Shown: piece after piece, positions 1 to 7,430 of the stretch
Layout of the letters: every line of letters begins with the position of its first letter
Numbering within the stretch: the stretch's first letter is position 1
Assembly (NCBI GenBank): GCA_910574865.1
Contig: CAJTDN010000004.1
Span: 1-64,000, forward strand
Origin: Lachnospiraceae bacterium
GTDB lineage: Bacteria; Bacillota; Clostridia; Lachnospirales; Lachnospiraceae
DNA length: 64,000 nucleotides
Reading direction: 5' to 3'
The notes under the pieces: model-generated
Told to the model about the DNA's origin: nothing
Seen by the model: the letters and a program-made list of their open reading frames with translations, nothing else
The model's database searches: none
Program-made: the position numbers and the translations under genes

Positions 1-110
1 TTGGTTATAGTATAGACAATGGCAAAAACAAATTCAATAACCTATCGCTTGCATAGTTTCATTTATGGTGGTGCCAAATGTGTGGCATGAGGGTTTAGAA
101 ACAAAGGTGC

Positions 111-139
111 TTGACATAGCGACGATTTGATGTTATTAT
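111..139 (+). promoter_or_regulatory. Promoter of the PadR-DUF2812 operon
   Basis: TTGACA at 111-116 and TATTAT at 134-139 are separated by 17 bases, a near-consensus sigma-A promoter. It lies directly before the palindromic operator and about 75 bases before the PadR start, so the regulator probably controls its own transcription. Bases 1-110 show no gene. Confidence 0.8.
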
Positions 140-188
140 CACTATATCGTAAGACGATATAGTGGAAGACGATATAACGGGGGACGAT
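140..188. promoter_or_regulatory. Palindromic PadR operator
   Basis: The arms CACTATATCGT (140-150) and ACGATATAGTG (154-164) form a perfect 11-bp palindrome with a 3-base spacer. Half-site ACGATAT recurs at 169-175 and ACGAT at 184-188. Operators of this ATATCGT/ACGATAT type are known for PadR repressors linked to DUF2812 genes. The position just after the -10 box fits repression by the product of the next gene. Confidence 0.75.
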
Positions 189-214
189 GGGTTCGAAAAG
201 GAAGGTAGGATTAT

Positions 215-607
215 ATGGGAGAGAACCTTGTTTTGACGGAGGCGGTGTATTATATTTTGTTGTCGCTTGTCAAGGCGCGGCACGGGTATGGCATCATGCA
301 GATGGCGGAGGAGTTGTCCGGCGGGCGCGTGCGGCTGGCGGCAGGGACGCTGTACGGCGCGCTGAACAGTTTGTGCAGGAAGGGCTGGATCGAGGCGTTG
401 CCGGAGGAGGACGGAAGCAGGAAGAAGGAGTACAAAATTACGGCGGACGGCTTTGACATTTTGCAGCGGGAGCTTGCGAGGCTGCGACAGCTGGTGGAGA
501 ACGGAGAGAGCGTGTTAGGGACTGCTGGTTTCCAGTCGAATGATTTGCCTGAAAGTCAGCGGCACAAGATGATAGGAGGGTTGGAAGATGGCGAGAAAGA
601 CAGTTAG
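215..607 (+). CDS. PadR family transcriptional regulator
   Basis: A 130-residue protein with the PadR winged helix at the N terminus (about residues 5-85): LTEAVYYILLSL, the HGYGIMQ segment, AGTLYGALNSL as recognition helix, and a basic wing ending in KKEYKITADG. Members are dimeric repressors, often released by ligands or stress. The start follows AGGTAGGA. The gene overlaps the following DUF2812 gene by 20 bases, so the pair is translationally coupled, and a palindromic operator lies upstream, suggesting autoregulation. The C-terminal 40 residues carry no motif I recognise. Confidence 0.88.
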   Translation: MGENLVLTEAVYYILLSLVKARHGYGIMQMAEELSGGRVRLAAGTLYGALNSLCRKGWIEALPEEDGSRKKEYKITADGFDILQRELARLRQLVENGESVLGTAGFQSNDLPESQRHKMIGGLEDGEKDS

Positions 608-1106
608 AAGATGGATTTGGGCGTGGAGGTTTGATGTGGAAGAGCGGTGGCTGAACGAGGAGGCCGCGCGGGGCTGGGTGCTTGACGGCGTGGGTTATTG
701 CACCTACGAGTTCAAGTCCTGCGAGCCGGGGGAATACGCCGTGCGCCTGGAACTGCTGCAAAACGCCGTGGACACGAACGTCAGCCAGGAATATATCGCC
801 TTCGTGGAGGAAACCGGGGCGGAGTACGTGGGGCGTGTGATGAAGTGGGTGTATTTCCGTAAAAAAGTGGCGGACGGCGGTTTTGAGTTATTTTCGGACA
901 TTGATTCCAGGATTCGTCATTTGAAACGTATTCTTGAGCTCGTGGCATTTGTCGCAGGGGGAAATTTGCTCGCCGGGCTGAACATGCTGCAATATAGCGG
1001 ATGGTGCGTTATAAATTTGATGTTTGCGGCAGTGCTCGGATATGGCACGTATTGTCTGCATTTAAAAAAGAAAAGATTGGAAGGGGAACGGGTTTTGCAT
1101 GAATGA
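588..1106 (+). CDS. DUF2812 domain membrane protein
   Basis: A 172-residue protein whose first 110 residues match the DUF2812 pattern: an aromatic-rich N terminus, then EERWLNEEAARGWVLDGV and a conserved YVGRVMKWVYFRKK block. Two hydrophobic helices follow (about residues 110-155), then a basic tail, so a small cytoplasmic domain anchored to the membrane is likely. The molecular role of the family is unknown; genes of this kind almost always pair with a PadR regulator, as here. The start is preceded by AGGAGGG with 8-base spacing inside the padR end. Confidence 0.82.
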   Translation: MARKTVRRWIWAWRFDVEERWLNEEAARGWVLDGVGYCTYEFKSCEPGEYAVRLELLQNAVDTNVSQEYIAFVEETGAEYVGRVMKWVYFRKKVADGGFELFSDIDSRIRHLKRILELVAFVAGGNLLAGLNMLQYSGWCVINLMFAAVLGYGTYCLHLKKKRLEGERVLHE

Positions 1107-1115
1107 ACGAATGAT

Positions 1116-1157
1116 AGGACATGGCAGACGTGAAAGTCTGGCGTGTCTTATTTTTTC
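1116..1157 (+). terminator. Rho-independent terminator of the PadR-DUF2812 operon
   Basis: A 14-bp stem (1116-1129 with 1136-1149, one mismatch and two G-T pairs) with loop GTGAAA is followed by a T-rich tail. It starts ten bases after the DUF2812 stop codon. Confidence 0.8.
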
Positions 1158-1249
1158 TTTGTAAAATATTAATGCCGCTGTAACATTTTTCGCGAACATG
1201 CGTTATATTAATAAATGAGTGCTTTCAGGGAAGCTGCGCTGCCACTAAA

Positions 1250-1393
1250 CTCGAAAGAACCTCGTTAAGTGGCCCGCAACTACATTCGCACGTAGGCGTG
1301 GCATAGAGGAAACTCCACATAAATAGGCTCGAAAAAACCTCGCCAAGGTATGCGGAGTGCATTCACACTAAGCTCGTGTGAAACCTCGCTAAG
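1250..1393 (+). repeat. Three copies of a 20-nt motif upstream of the sigma gene
   Basis: The motif CTCGAAARAACCTCGYYAAG occurs at 1250-1269, 1328-1347 and, less exactly, 1373-1393. The first copy sits in a hairpin (GCCACT pairing with AGTGGC) and overlaps CGTTAAGTGGCCCGCAA (1263-1279), which recurs exactly at 3650-3666. The interval 1158-1430 holds no gene. The function is unknown; structured leader, regulatory sites and repeat debris are all possible. Confidence 0.6.
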
Positions 1394-1430
1394 CGTTTAT
1401 TGCAAGTGCTCATAGTAAGGAGGTGGGGGC

Positions 1431-2042
1431 GTGGATGGACAAGTCTTGCTTCGGCTGTACGAGGCGTACGGACGGGAATTGTTTTTATATTTGTATTCTC
1501 TTTGCAAAAGCAGGGAGACGGCGGAGGACTTGATGCAGGAAACGTTTGTCAAGGCGTTGCTCTCGCTTCCCGACGGGCATGCGAACGTGCGGGCGTGGCT
1601 CTACATGGTCGCCCGGAACCTTTATTATGACATGTGCCGCAAGCGGAAGCGGGAAGTCCCTTGGGAGGGGGCGGAGCCGGGTGATGCGCCGGGAGGCGGT
1701 TCATCTGGAAAAGAGCCGCACACACGGGGAAATTTGTCGGCAGGCGGGCGGCGAAGCGGCCACGCGTCCAGGGCGTGTGGCGCCTTGGATGCCATGCCCG
1801 GGTCGGATGACGTGCTTGACGGCCTGATTCAGAAGGAAGAGGAGCAGATGCTTTACATGGCGTTGTCCAAGTTAAGCCCGGTAAAACGGGAAATCCTGGA
1901 ATTACAATATTTTAGCGGACTGCCGCTTCGGCAGGTGGCGGCAATCGTGGGCGTGAGGCAGGAAAACGTACGGGTGCTGAGCCACAGGGCGAAGCAGGAA
2001 GTGAAAAAAATCATGAAGGAGGCAGGTTATGAGGTATCGTGA
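1431..2042 (+). CDS. ECF-type RNA polymerase sigma factor
   Basis: A 203-residue sigma-70 family protein. Region 2 is at about residues 8-75 (YLYSLCKSRETAEDLMQETF, ARNLYYDMCRKRKR). Region 4 is at about 138-200, with the helix-turn-helix LRQVAAIVGVRQENVRVLSHRA. The 60-residue linker between them is Gly/Ser/Arg-rich and unusually long. The start is GTG, preceded by AAGGAGG (1417-1423) with 7-base spacing. Its last 14 bases overlap the next gene, a membrane anti-sigma protein, so this is a classic signal-transducing pair, and the sigma factor would be released when the membrane partner senses its cue. Confidence 0.9.
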   Translation: MDGQVLLRLYEAYGRELFLYLYSLCKSRETAEDLMQETFVKALLSLPDGHANVRAWLYMVARNLYYDMCRKRKREVPWEGAEPGDAPGGGSSGKEPHTRGNLSAGGRRSGHASRACGALDAMPGSDDVLDGLIQKEEEQMLYMALSKLSPVKREILELQYFSGLPLRQVAAIVGVRQENVRVLSHRAKQEVKKIMKEAGYEVS

Positions 2043-3384
2043 TTTATTAAAATTATATGACAAGAGGGAATTGTCAAAGGAGGAAATGGAGCGGGTTTCC
2101 CGGGATATTGAGAGGCAGGACGCCATCGGCGAGTATCTGTTTGAGAAGGACGGCGAGTTTTTTTCGGCGGACGATGGGGCGGGAAGTGACGAGTCCGGGG
2201 ACGAAAGGGGCGGAACTAATCAATCCAGGAGCGGCGAATCGGAATACGGCGCGGCGAAAGCTGGCGGCGGGCCACGAATGGGGACGTTGTCACAAGAGGA
2301 CGCGTTGAAGTTCACGCGCCAGGTAAACCGCCTGATTCGGAGGGCGTTTATTAAGATGGGAACCGTGGTGGGCGCGGTCGTGCTGGCGATTTTGTTGTTT
2401 GTCATGTTCGCCCTGCCGCAGGTCGTTTCGCTGTTTTATTATAATCCGGCCAAGGAAGTGGCGGAAAACACATCACAATTTGCCCGCGACCTGCGGGTGT
2501 ACACGGAGCTTGCGATTCCGGGCTACCTTCGTGACACGGTCAGGATTCAGGAAAACGGTTATGGCAATTATGACATTACTATTTGTCAGTGGTATTCATT
2601 GAACGGGAAAATGACAAATGTGGGAGGAACCATCAAAAAGGGAAGGCTGCATTTATATGATGTGAATTTGCTGCAACGTTCGGCGATAAATGTATTTGCG
2701 TGGTATCAAATGCCCGGCGGCAGTAACGATTCGCTTCGGGAATTGGTTGCGGGAGGGGCAAGGCTACAAAGCGCGGCGGGAGACCGCGGGAAGGCCACGG
2801 AAAATTTGAGAAGACTAAGTGATACGGAGACCTATGTGGCATATGTCACGTTGGATCGGATGATGCCGTACGGGGAGTTCGTGGATTTTGTCCGGGAAAG
2901 CGGATACCCCATCAATTGGTGTACGGTCTGTACGGAAAACGGGGTTGATGAAAAGCCGGATCATTTTTACTCGAAAAATCTGGGGTTTGTGTGTAGTCCG
3001 CATAGTTCCTGTAGTCTGGAGTGGAATCAGGAAGAGTATCCGAATCTTTTCTTGTGGGCCGATAATAGTACGCATCCGGAATGGGTGGAATGGGACGAGT
3101 TAGAAAAGAACCTGGGGGATGAGTCCTATATGAGGACACATTTTGTCAGCCTGCTCCGCTATATGGCGGAACAAAAGGATTTTCTAGCGATGATAGAAGG
3201 GGCGCAGGGAGCGGGTGTCGTGGACAAGGAAACGAGCAGTCGATATTATTCCGAAGCGGCGGACTACGTGGAAGAACACGGGCTGGTAGTTTACGGATGC
3301 GTGGCGATTGCCGACAAGGAGACGATACTGAAAATGAACGAGGACGAGGCGGTGTATGAGATTTACGCGGAGGAACTGAGGTAG
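2029..3384 (+). CDS. Membrane anti-sigma factor (sigma-factor regulator type)
   Basis: A 451-residue protein coupled to the sigma gene by a 14-base overlap. Residues 1-60 are cytoplasmic and probably hold the sigma-binding part; 60-90 is Gly/Ser-rich. A Sigma_reg_N-like segment (ALKFTRQVNRLIRRAF) leads into one transmembrane helix at about 107-130. The extracytoplasmic C-terminal part carries the Sigma_reg_C-like block around YVAYVTLDRMMPYGEFVDFV. There is no zinc-binding HxxxCxxC motif, so it is not a ZAS-type anti-sigma. The inducing signal cannot be read from the sequence. Confidence 0.82.
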   Translation: MRYRDLLKLYDKRELSKEEMERVSRDIERQDAIGEYLFEKDGEFFSADDGAGSDESGDERGGTNQSRSGESEYGAAKAGGGPRMGTLSQEDALKFTRQVNRLIRRAFIKMGTVVGAVVLAILLFVMFALPQVVSLFYYNPAKEVAENTSQFARDLRVYTELAIPGYLRDTVRIQENGYGNYDITICQWYSLNGKMTNVGGTIKKGRLHLYDVNLLQRSAINVFAWYQMPGGSNDSLRELVAGGARLQSAAGDRGKATENLRRLSDTETYVAYVTLDRMMPYGEFVDFVRESGYPINWCTVCTENGVDEKPDHFYSKNLGFVCSPHSSCSLEWNQEEYPNLFLWADNSTHPEWVEWDELEKNLGDESYMRTHFVSLLRYMAEQKDFLAMIEGAQGAGVVDKETSSRYYSEAADYVEEHGLVVYGCVAIADKETILKMNEDEAVYEIYAEELR

Positions 3385-3824
3385 GGTCACAGTCCGCGAC
3401 CGGTTAGGCCATGAACTGTAACAATAATAAATTGGTTTGAAAATGTCATTAACATTGATGTTAAAAAGTGTATAATGAAATTAGTTTTACGCATAATGAT
3501 GGGATATGTAAAACTAGTAAAAGTAAGGGGATAAAGAAATGTCAATTAATACAAATAAATAGGCAATATGCGATTGCGAATAATCAGGGCTTCATATATA
3601 GGGGCGATGAATCAGCAATCAATTAAACCGCTCGAGCTGTTAATTAATACGTTAAGTGGCCCGCAATGCGAGTTCAGAAAACCCTTGAAATCACATGGGT
3701 CCGGACGTGTTGCCTTCTGTACACCGACGCTACAAATGGTGGTGTTAACTCACTGTGGCTGCTCTTTCCTTTTTGCTAGCTGAATGAGTTTGGAAAGGCC
3801 AGTTCACAAATTTTTCACAAAAAA
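3385..3824. other. Gene-free spacer with repeat debris
   Basis: No gene is supported. A TATAAT hexamer at 3471-3476 has no good -35 partner; a 7-codon frame with a weak ribosome site lies at 3540-3563. The 17-bp sequence shared with 1263-1279 is at 3650-3666, and a half copy of the element that splits the AAA-ATPase gene lies at 3675-3732. Confidence 0.5.
3675..3732 (-). repeat. Half copy of the 279-bp inverted-repeat element
   Basis: This stretch matches, in reverse orientation, the left arm of the element at 6634-6912: the GAAAACCCTTGAAATC block, then GTGTTGCC, GTACACCGACGCTA and the end. Only one arm is present and no opposite end was found upstream, so it looks like a solo terminus left by deletion. 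Confidence 0.65.
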
Positions 3825-3867
3825 TTAGCACTCGACACTTGACGTGGCTAACAATATGTGTTATAAC
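3825..3867 (+). promoter_or_regulatory. CIRCE-like HrcA operator and promoter of the hsp20 gene
   Basis: TTAGCACTC (3825-3833) is the exact left arm of the CIRCE operator. Nine bases later CGTGGCTAA (3843-3851) keeps only the GCTAA end of the right arm. TTGACG (3839-3844) and TATAAC (3862-3867), 17 bases apart, make the promoter, so the operator covers the -35 box. HrcA repression of a small heat-shock gene is the natural reading; the weak right arm suggests looser control. Confidence 0.7.
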
Positions 3868-3873
3868 ACAGAT

Positions 3874-4113
3874 AGAGCAAGGGAAAAGGAAAATGATTTC
3901 CACGGAAGAACAGATGTGAGACGCCGATTTTCCTGGATTACCGGGTATGGAATCTGGCCGGACTGGAAACCATGAAAGCAGGGTCTTTGATTCCCGGGCT
4001 CTGGTGCACTGGCACGGTGAGATATTTTGGCCGGTCATTCGGCCAAGGACGAACTTCCGCCGTGCGGGGAACATATAAACAATAACAACCATAAAGAGTA
4101 GGAGGAATGACTT
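3874..4113 (+). other. Long 5' leader of hsp20
   Basis: About 240 bases separate the promoter from the start codon without an open frame. The stretch contains TTGGCCG and CGGCCAA as a hairpin (about 4029-4048) and further GC-rich pairing segments before the AGGAGG site. A thermosensing leader is possible but no ROSE or fourU motif was recognised. Confidence 0.35.
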
Positions 4114-4545
4114 ATGTTGATGCCGAGTTTATTTGGAGAAAATTTGTTGGATGACTTTTTTGATATGCCGCGTATTTCCGGCAGGGGATTTACGAACAGC
4201 CAGAAGCTGATGAATACGGACGTGAAGGATTTGGGTAATGCCTATGAAATTGCGATGGACTTGCCGGGATTTAAGAAAGAGGACGTGCAGGCCGAGCTAA
4301 AGGACGGATACCTGACGATTAACGCCACCACGAACACGAGCAATGATACCAAGGATGACGAGGGCAGGTTCATCCGCCGGGAGCGTTACAGCGGATCCTG
4401 CAGCAGGAGCTTTTACGTGGGCAAGCAGGTGACGGAGGCCGACATCAAGGCCAGGTTCGAGGACGGCGTTTTGAAGCTGGACATTCCGAAGATGGAGGCG
4501 AAGCCGGCCGTGGAGGATAAGCATTATATTGCCATCGAGGGCTAA
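4114..4545 (+). CDS. Hsp20 family small heat-shock protein
   Basis: A 143-residue alpha-crystallin domain protein. The N terminus (LMPSLFGENLLDDFF) is the family's oligomerisation arm; the domain runs from about residue 38 (DVKDLGNAYEIAMDLPGFKKEDVQ) to 132 and includes the A-x-x-x-x-G-V-L-type block FEDGVLKLDIPK. Such proteins are ATP-independent holdases that keep unfolding proteins soluble in the cytoplasm. The start follows AGGAGG. The CIRCE-like operator upstream predicts heat induction through HrcA. Confidence 0.93.
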   Translation: MLMPSLFGENLLDDFFDMPRISGRGFTNSQKLMNTDVKDLGNAYEIAMDLPGFKKEDVQAELKDGYLTINATTNTSNDTKDDEGRFIRRERYSGSCSRSFYVGKQVTEADIKARFEDGVLKLDIPKMEAKPAVEDKHYIAIEG

Positions 4546-4659
4546 GCGGCACGTTGCCAGGATGGGCGGGCGTGTTGTCGCTGGAAAATGGATGCGATAG
4601 GTTTATCGCGGCTAAGCGGTGCGTCCCGTTGATGAGAAGACAACGAGAGAGGGGATTGA

Positions 4660-4780
4660 ACATGAGATTTTCAGGGCGGGTGCGTACTGCAACCGCCCTT
4701 TATAAGTACGCCGGGCGACGCACGTTTCTAACCAGTGAAAGTCTGGAATCCGCCCGGTAGTGGGAAGGATATAGCCGAAA
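4660..4780 (+). other. Possible group II intron 5' fragment
   Basis: The segment beginning GTGCGTACTGC and containing TCTAACCAGTGAAAGTCTGG resembles 5' parts of bacterial group II introns as I remember them. No reverse transcriptase and no domain V were found, so at most it is a remnant. It borders the sigma-gene fragment of the decayed element. Confidence 0.3.
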
Positions 4781-4919
4781 GCTCCCCATTGGTGAGGATA
4801 ACTGTCTGACCGCATGTCGTAACGGGATATTCTTCATAGGGTGCTTTAAAATATTCGTCTGTTGTGCCTAAAGGATAAAACTTTTCTTCTGTGAGGTATT
4901 CAAGGGATATTTGTTTGTT
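4775..4919 (-). pseudogene. Fragment of an ICE-type sigma-70 family gene
   Basis: Read on the minus strand it encodes QISLEYLTEEKFYPLG, then EYPVTTCGQTVILTNGE, lining up with SLEYLTEEKFYPFS and FTNGELAEAL of the intact sigma-like protein at 46702-47145. Both ends of the gene are missing: similarity starts abruptly near 4919 and is lost near 4778. It is a relic of an integrative element that once occupied this site. Confidence 0.75.
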
Positions 4920-4938
4920 GGCTTTTTATTCTAACATT

Positions 4939-5529
4939 TTAACGCTTATCTATGATTTTATCAATTAACCCAAAATCCATTGCCTCAGTTGCTGACATAT
5001 AGTTATCGCGTTCTGTTGCAAGGGCAATTTCCTCAATGCTTTTTCCAGTATTCCCTGCTAAAATAGAGTTTAGGCGTTCTTTACTTTTTTGTATATGGTC
5101 GGATGTTATTTTTATATCTGTTGCCTGTCCTTGAATACCATTTCCATGAATTGCTGGCTGGTGTATCATTATTTCTGCGTTTGGCAAAGCGATACGTTTT
5201 CCTTTCGTTCCACCAGCTAATAAAAAAGCTCCAAAGCTGGCGGCAAGACCAATACAAATAGTTGAAACATCACATTTTATATATTGCATTGTATCATAAA
5301 TAGCAAAACCGGCTGATACAGAACCTCCGGGACTGTTTATATATAACTGTATATCTTTTTCGGGGTCTTGTGCTTCTAAAAACAACATTTGAGCAATAAT
5401 CAGACTGGCTGACATATCGCTTACTTCTTCCCCCAAAAAAACAATTCTATCGGATAGTAACCGTGAGAAAATATCATGACTTCTTTCTCCACGGCTTGTC
5501 TGTTCAATTACATAAGGTATCGTACTCAT
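4939..5529 (-). CDS. clpP: ClpP-like serine protease subunit carried by a decayed element
   Basis: A 196-residue ClpP homologue of normal length. The oxyanion strand [11 protein letters not shown], the nucleophile region [14 protein letters not shown], the histidine block MIHQPA and [18 protein letters not shown] with the catalytic aspartate are all present. The residue after the catalytic serine is Phe rather than the usual Met. ClpP tetradecamers degrade proteins delivered by Clp ATPases; no ClpX or ClpA gene is nearby, so it must use host partners or act as a variant subunit. Its ATG overlaps the AraC stop by 4 bases and is preceded by AAGGAG. Confidence 0.9.
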   Translation of the reverse strand: MSTIPYVIEQTSRGERSHDIFSRLLSDRIVFLGEEVSDMSASLIIAQMLFLEAQDPEKDIQLYINSPGGSVSAGFAIYDTMQYIKCDVSTICIGLAASFGAFLLAGGTKGKRIALPNAEIMIHQPAIHGNGIQGQATDIKITSDHIQKSKERLNSILAGNTGKSIEEIALATERDNYMSATEAMDFGLIDKIIDKR

Positions 5530-5945
5530 GCAGCAATCTCCTTAATTCGTGTAATGAATTTGTAACTAAAGATATAAGAACAACACATGGAAATTCTGTT
5601 TTGTTTTGGCATAAAGATTCCAATATCCCTATAAATTTTAGGTGGATATAAATATATTTGTTTAAAAGCAAACGAAAATGACTGTTGTGTATCATATCCA
5701 GCTTCATACGCAATTTGCATTATTGGCTTATCTGTTTTTACCAGCTTTTCAGCAGCAACAGTGAGTCTGCGGTTTAGTAAATATTTATACATGGTAATTC
5801 CTGTATACTCTGCAAAAATGCGATTAAGATAGAATTTGGAATAACCAATATTTTTTGATATATTATCTAAGTTGATTTCTTTCTCTAAATTCTTCTCGAT
5901 ATAATCTATGACTTTTTTTACAACTTCTTTTTGGTCTTTCATCAT
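5526..5945 (-). CDS. AraC family regulator, DNA-binding domain only
   Basis: A 139-residue protein with a complete AraC double helix-turn-helix at about residues 8-105 ([22 protein letters not shown], then [22 protein letters not shown]). Rob-type relatives continue into a 150-residue effector domain; here it is replaced by a 35-residue tail. The tail may come from a frameshift, but the stop overlaps the clpP start exactly as in a coupled operon, so the short form may be functional. Confidence 0.82.
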   Translation of the reverse strand: MMKDQKEVVKKVIDYIEKNLEKEINLDNISKNIGYSKFYLNRIFAEYTGITMYKYLLNRRLTVAAEKLVKTDKPIMQIAYEAGYDTQQSFSFAFKQIYLYPPKIYRDIGIFMPKQNRISMCCSYIFSYKFITRIKEIAA

Positions 5946-5966
5946 ATCCTCCTTGCGCTCTTATCT

Positions 5967-5995
5967 ATTATAGCACGTCTAAATATACGTGTCTT
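5967..5995 (-). promoter_or_regulatory. Promoter with palindrome before araC-clpP
   Basis: On the minus strand AAGACA (5995-5990) and TATAAT (5972-5967) are 17 bases apart. The spacer holds the palindrome CACGT (5974-5978) and ACGTG (5987-5991), a candidate operator. The stretch 5996-6449 carries the element end at 6201-6218 and no supported gene. Confidence 0.6.
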
Positions 5996-6345
5996 AATAA
6001 AAAATGCTATTTTGGTACCAAATTTTAAAATTTATACTCTTTGATATGAGGAATGAGAGGGATTCCGTAGCCAGTTATGCACATTTCCGCAAATCCAAAA
6101 GTTTTGATTTTTCCACAATGCTTGTCTTTTGATTTTTAGCTTCTTTGGTTCGGAATAGTGTGGTGCTGGCGGTCTGTTTCTTGTTTTCGGTTGCTTGCTT
6201 CTTTACCGTACATGAGCATTAAGCCGTGAATTGTAAGTGCGCCGACGTGGTTTACGGAGAACCTCTTTCCTCCGTCTTTAAGGGCAAGGGACGGGTTGCG
6301 AAATTGGAAATTTTGTTACCATTCTTTTTTATAGGAAGTAACGTA

Positions 6346-6374
6346 TTGTGCAAATGGGTGAAATGGGGTATAAT
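6346..6374 (+). promoter_or_regulatory. Weak promoter before the broken AAA-ATPase gene
   Basis: TATAAT at 6369-6374 is exact; the -35 candidate TTGTGC (6346-6351), 17 bases upstream, is poor. The position 75 bases before the start codon fits. Confidence 0.4.
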
Positions 6375-6449
6375 GCTCGTGAACGAGAAAAACCGCTGGT
6401 TTTTCGAGGCGCGCCGCGAGGGGAAACACCATGGAAGGAAAGGGGTCAA

Positions 6450-7416
6450 ATGATGAAAAGGCCGTTGCCAATTGGAATTGAAAATTTTGCTGATATGGTG
6501 AAAAACGAATACTACTATGTGGATAAAACGAAATTCATTAAAGAACTTCTGGATTTAAAGGGGAAGGTGAATTTGTTTCTGCGTCCCAGGCGGTTCGGGA
6601 AGACATTGGGGCTGAGCATGCTTCAGATTTCCATAGCGTCGGTGTACGGAGGGCAACACGCCTCAACCCATGTGATTTCAAGGGTTTTCAGCGTCATCTT
6701 CAATCGGCGTACGTCCTTGTACGCCTCATTCATCTTCCTTGAAAACCCTTGAAATCCCTATGGGTGAGGTCGTAGAGTCGTGAAGAGGCATATTTCCCCT
6801 CTTTCAAGGCACTTAAGCGACGCGTACAAGGACGTACGCGGAGTGAAAGTAACGATGAAAGAGGGGAAATATGCCCTTCATCGACCGTGTTGCCTACTGT
6901 ACACCGACGCTAGCCAGGGAATTTGAAAGGCACCGGGGCATTATCGAAAAAGGCAAGGAACGGCTCTCGGCCAAAGAATATGGGCGGTATATAAATATTG
7001 CCGAGGAGAGGGCAAGTGAAAGGGAAGTCAGGGATTCCCTGCGATTATTTTGCCAATGCATGTACAAGGCCACGGGGAAGAACACGGTGATTTTGATAGA
7101 CGAGTATGACGTGCCGTTGGAGAACGCCTATTTCAGGGGTTTTTACGAGAAAATGGTTGATTTTATCCGCGCTCTTTTCGAGTCCGCGTTGAAGACGAAT
7201 GATTACCTGCAGTTTGCCGCTATTACCGGGTGCCTCCATATTTCAAAGGAAAGCATCTTTACAGGACTGAACCATCTGAACATTGTTTTGGTGCTGGACA
7301 AGAGTTATAGCGAGCATTTCGGGTTCACGGAATCGGAAGTGTTGCAGATGATGGAATATTACGGGGTGGCGTTTTACCGAAAGGACAGCGAGGTCAGGTT
7401 TGGCGGATTATTATAG
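6450..7416 (+). pseudogene. AAA-ATPase-like gene split by an inserted element and truncated
   Basis: The first part (6450-6633) encodes the N terminus of the AAA-ATPase-like family: LPIGIENFADMVKNEYYYVDKTKFI, then RPRRFGKTLGLSML with the Walker A lysine. A 279-bp inverted-repeat element follows. From 6913 the same family resumes with FERHRGIIEKG and VILIDEYDVPLENAYF (Walker B) up to LNIVLVLDKSY. About 60 residues expected between the parts are missing, and the protein ends at 7416, well short of the usual 500 or more residues, so the PD-(D/E)XK-like C terminus is gone. It is not functional as an ATPase. Confidence 0.8.
6634..6912. mobile_element. 279-bp MITE-like element with 27-bp inverted ends
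   Basis: The left end TAGCGTCGGTGTACGGAGGG and the right end (the inverted complement begins TAGCGTCGGTGTACAGTAGG) match over 27 bases, with AACACG inside both. Two further hairpins lie within: GATTTCAAGGGTTTTC pairs with GAAAACCCTTGAAATC, and GGCATATTTCCCCTCTTTCA pairs with its complement near 6855-6875. It encodes no protein. No target duplication is visible. A half copy lies at 3675-3732. Confidence 0.72.
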
Positions 7417-7430
7417 AAACAGGAGGAAAA

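Larger units (their letters stand above)
4775..6218. mobile_element. Decayed integrative mobilizable element with one intact end
   Basis: The right end, CTTTACCGTACATGAGCA (6201-6218) followed by TT, matches the right end of the intact mobilizable element at 48124-48141 in 16 of 18 bases. Upstream of it both share GGAATAGTG. Inside are the sigma fragment, a clpP homologue and an AraC gene. No recombinase or relaxase remains and no left end was recognised. The base composition is visibly more AT-rich than the flanking chromosome. Confidence 0.65.

Noticed and set aside
3455-3476. Promoter from TTGATG and TATAAT downstream of the anti-sigma gene
   Set aside because: The spacing is only 10 bases, too short for sigma-70 recognition, and no gene follows.
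3540-3563. A 7-codon frame that might be a leader peptide
   Set aside because: No hairpin-antiterminator arrangement and no downstream gene within 500 bases support attenuation.
6226-6452. A 75-codon frame before the AAA-ATPase gene
   Set aside because: Its stop touches the AAA start and it covers the promoter region; no similarity or ribosome site was seen.
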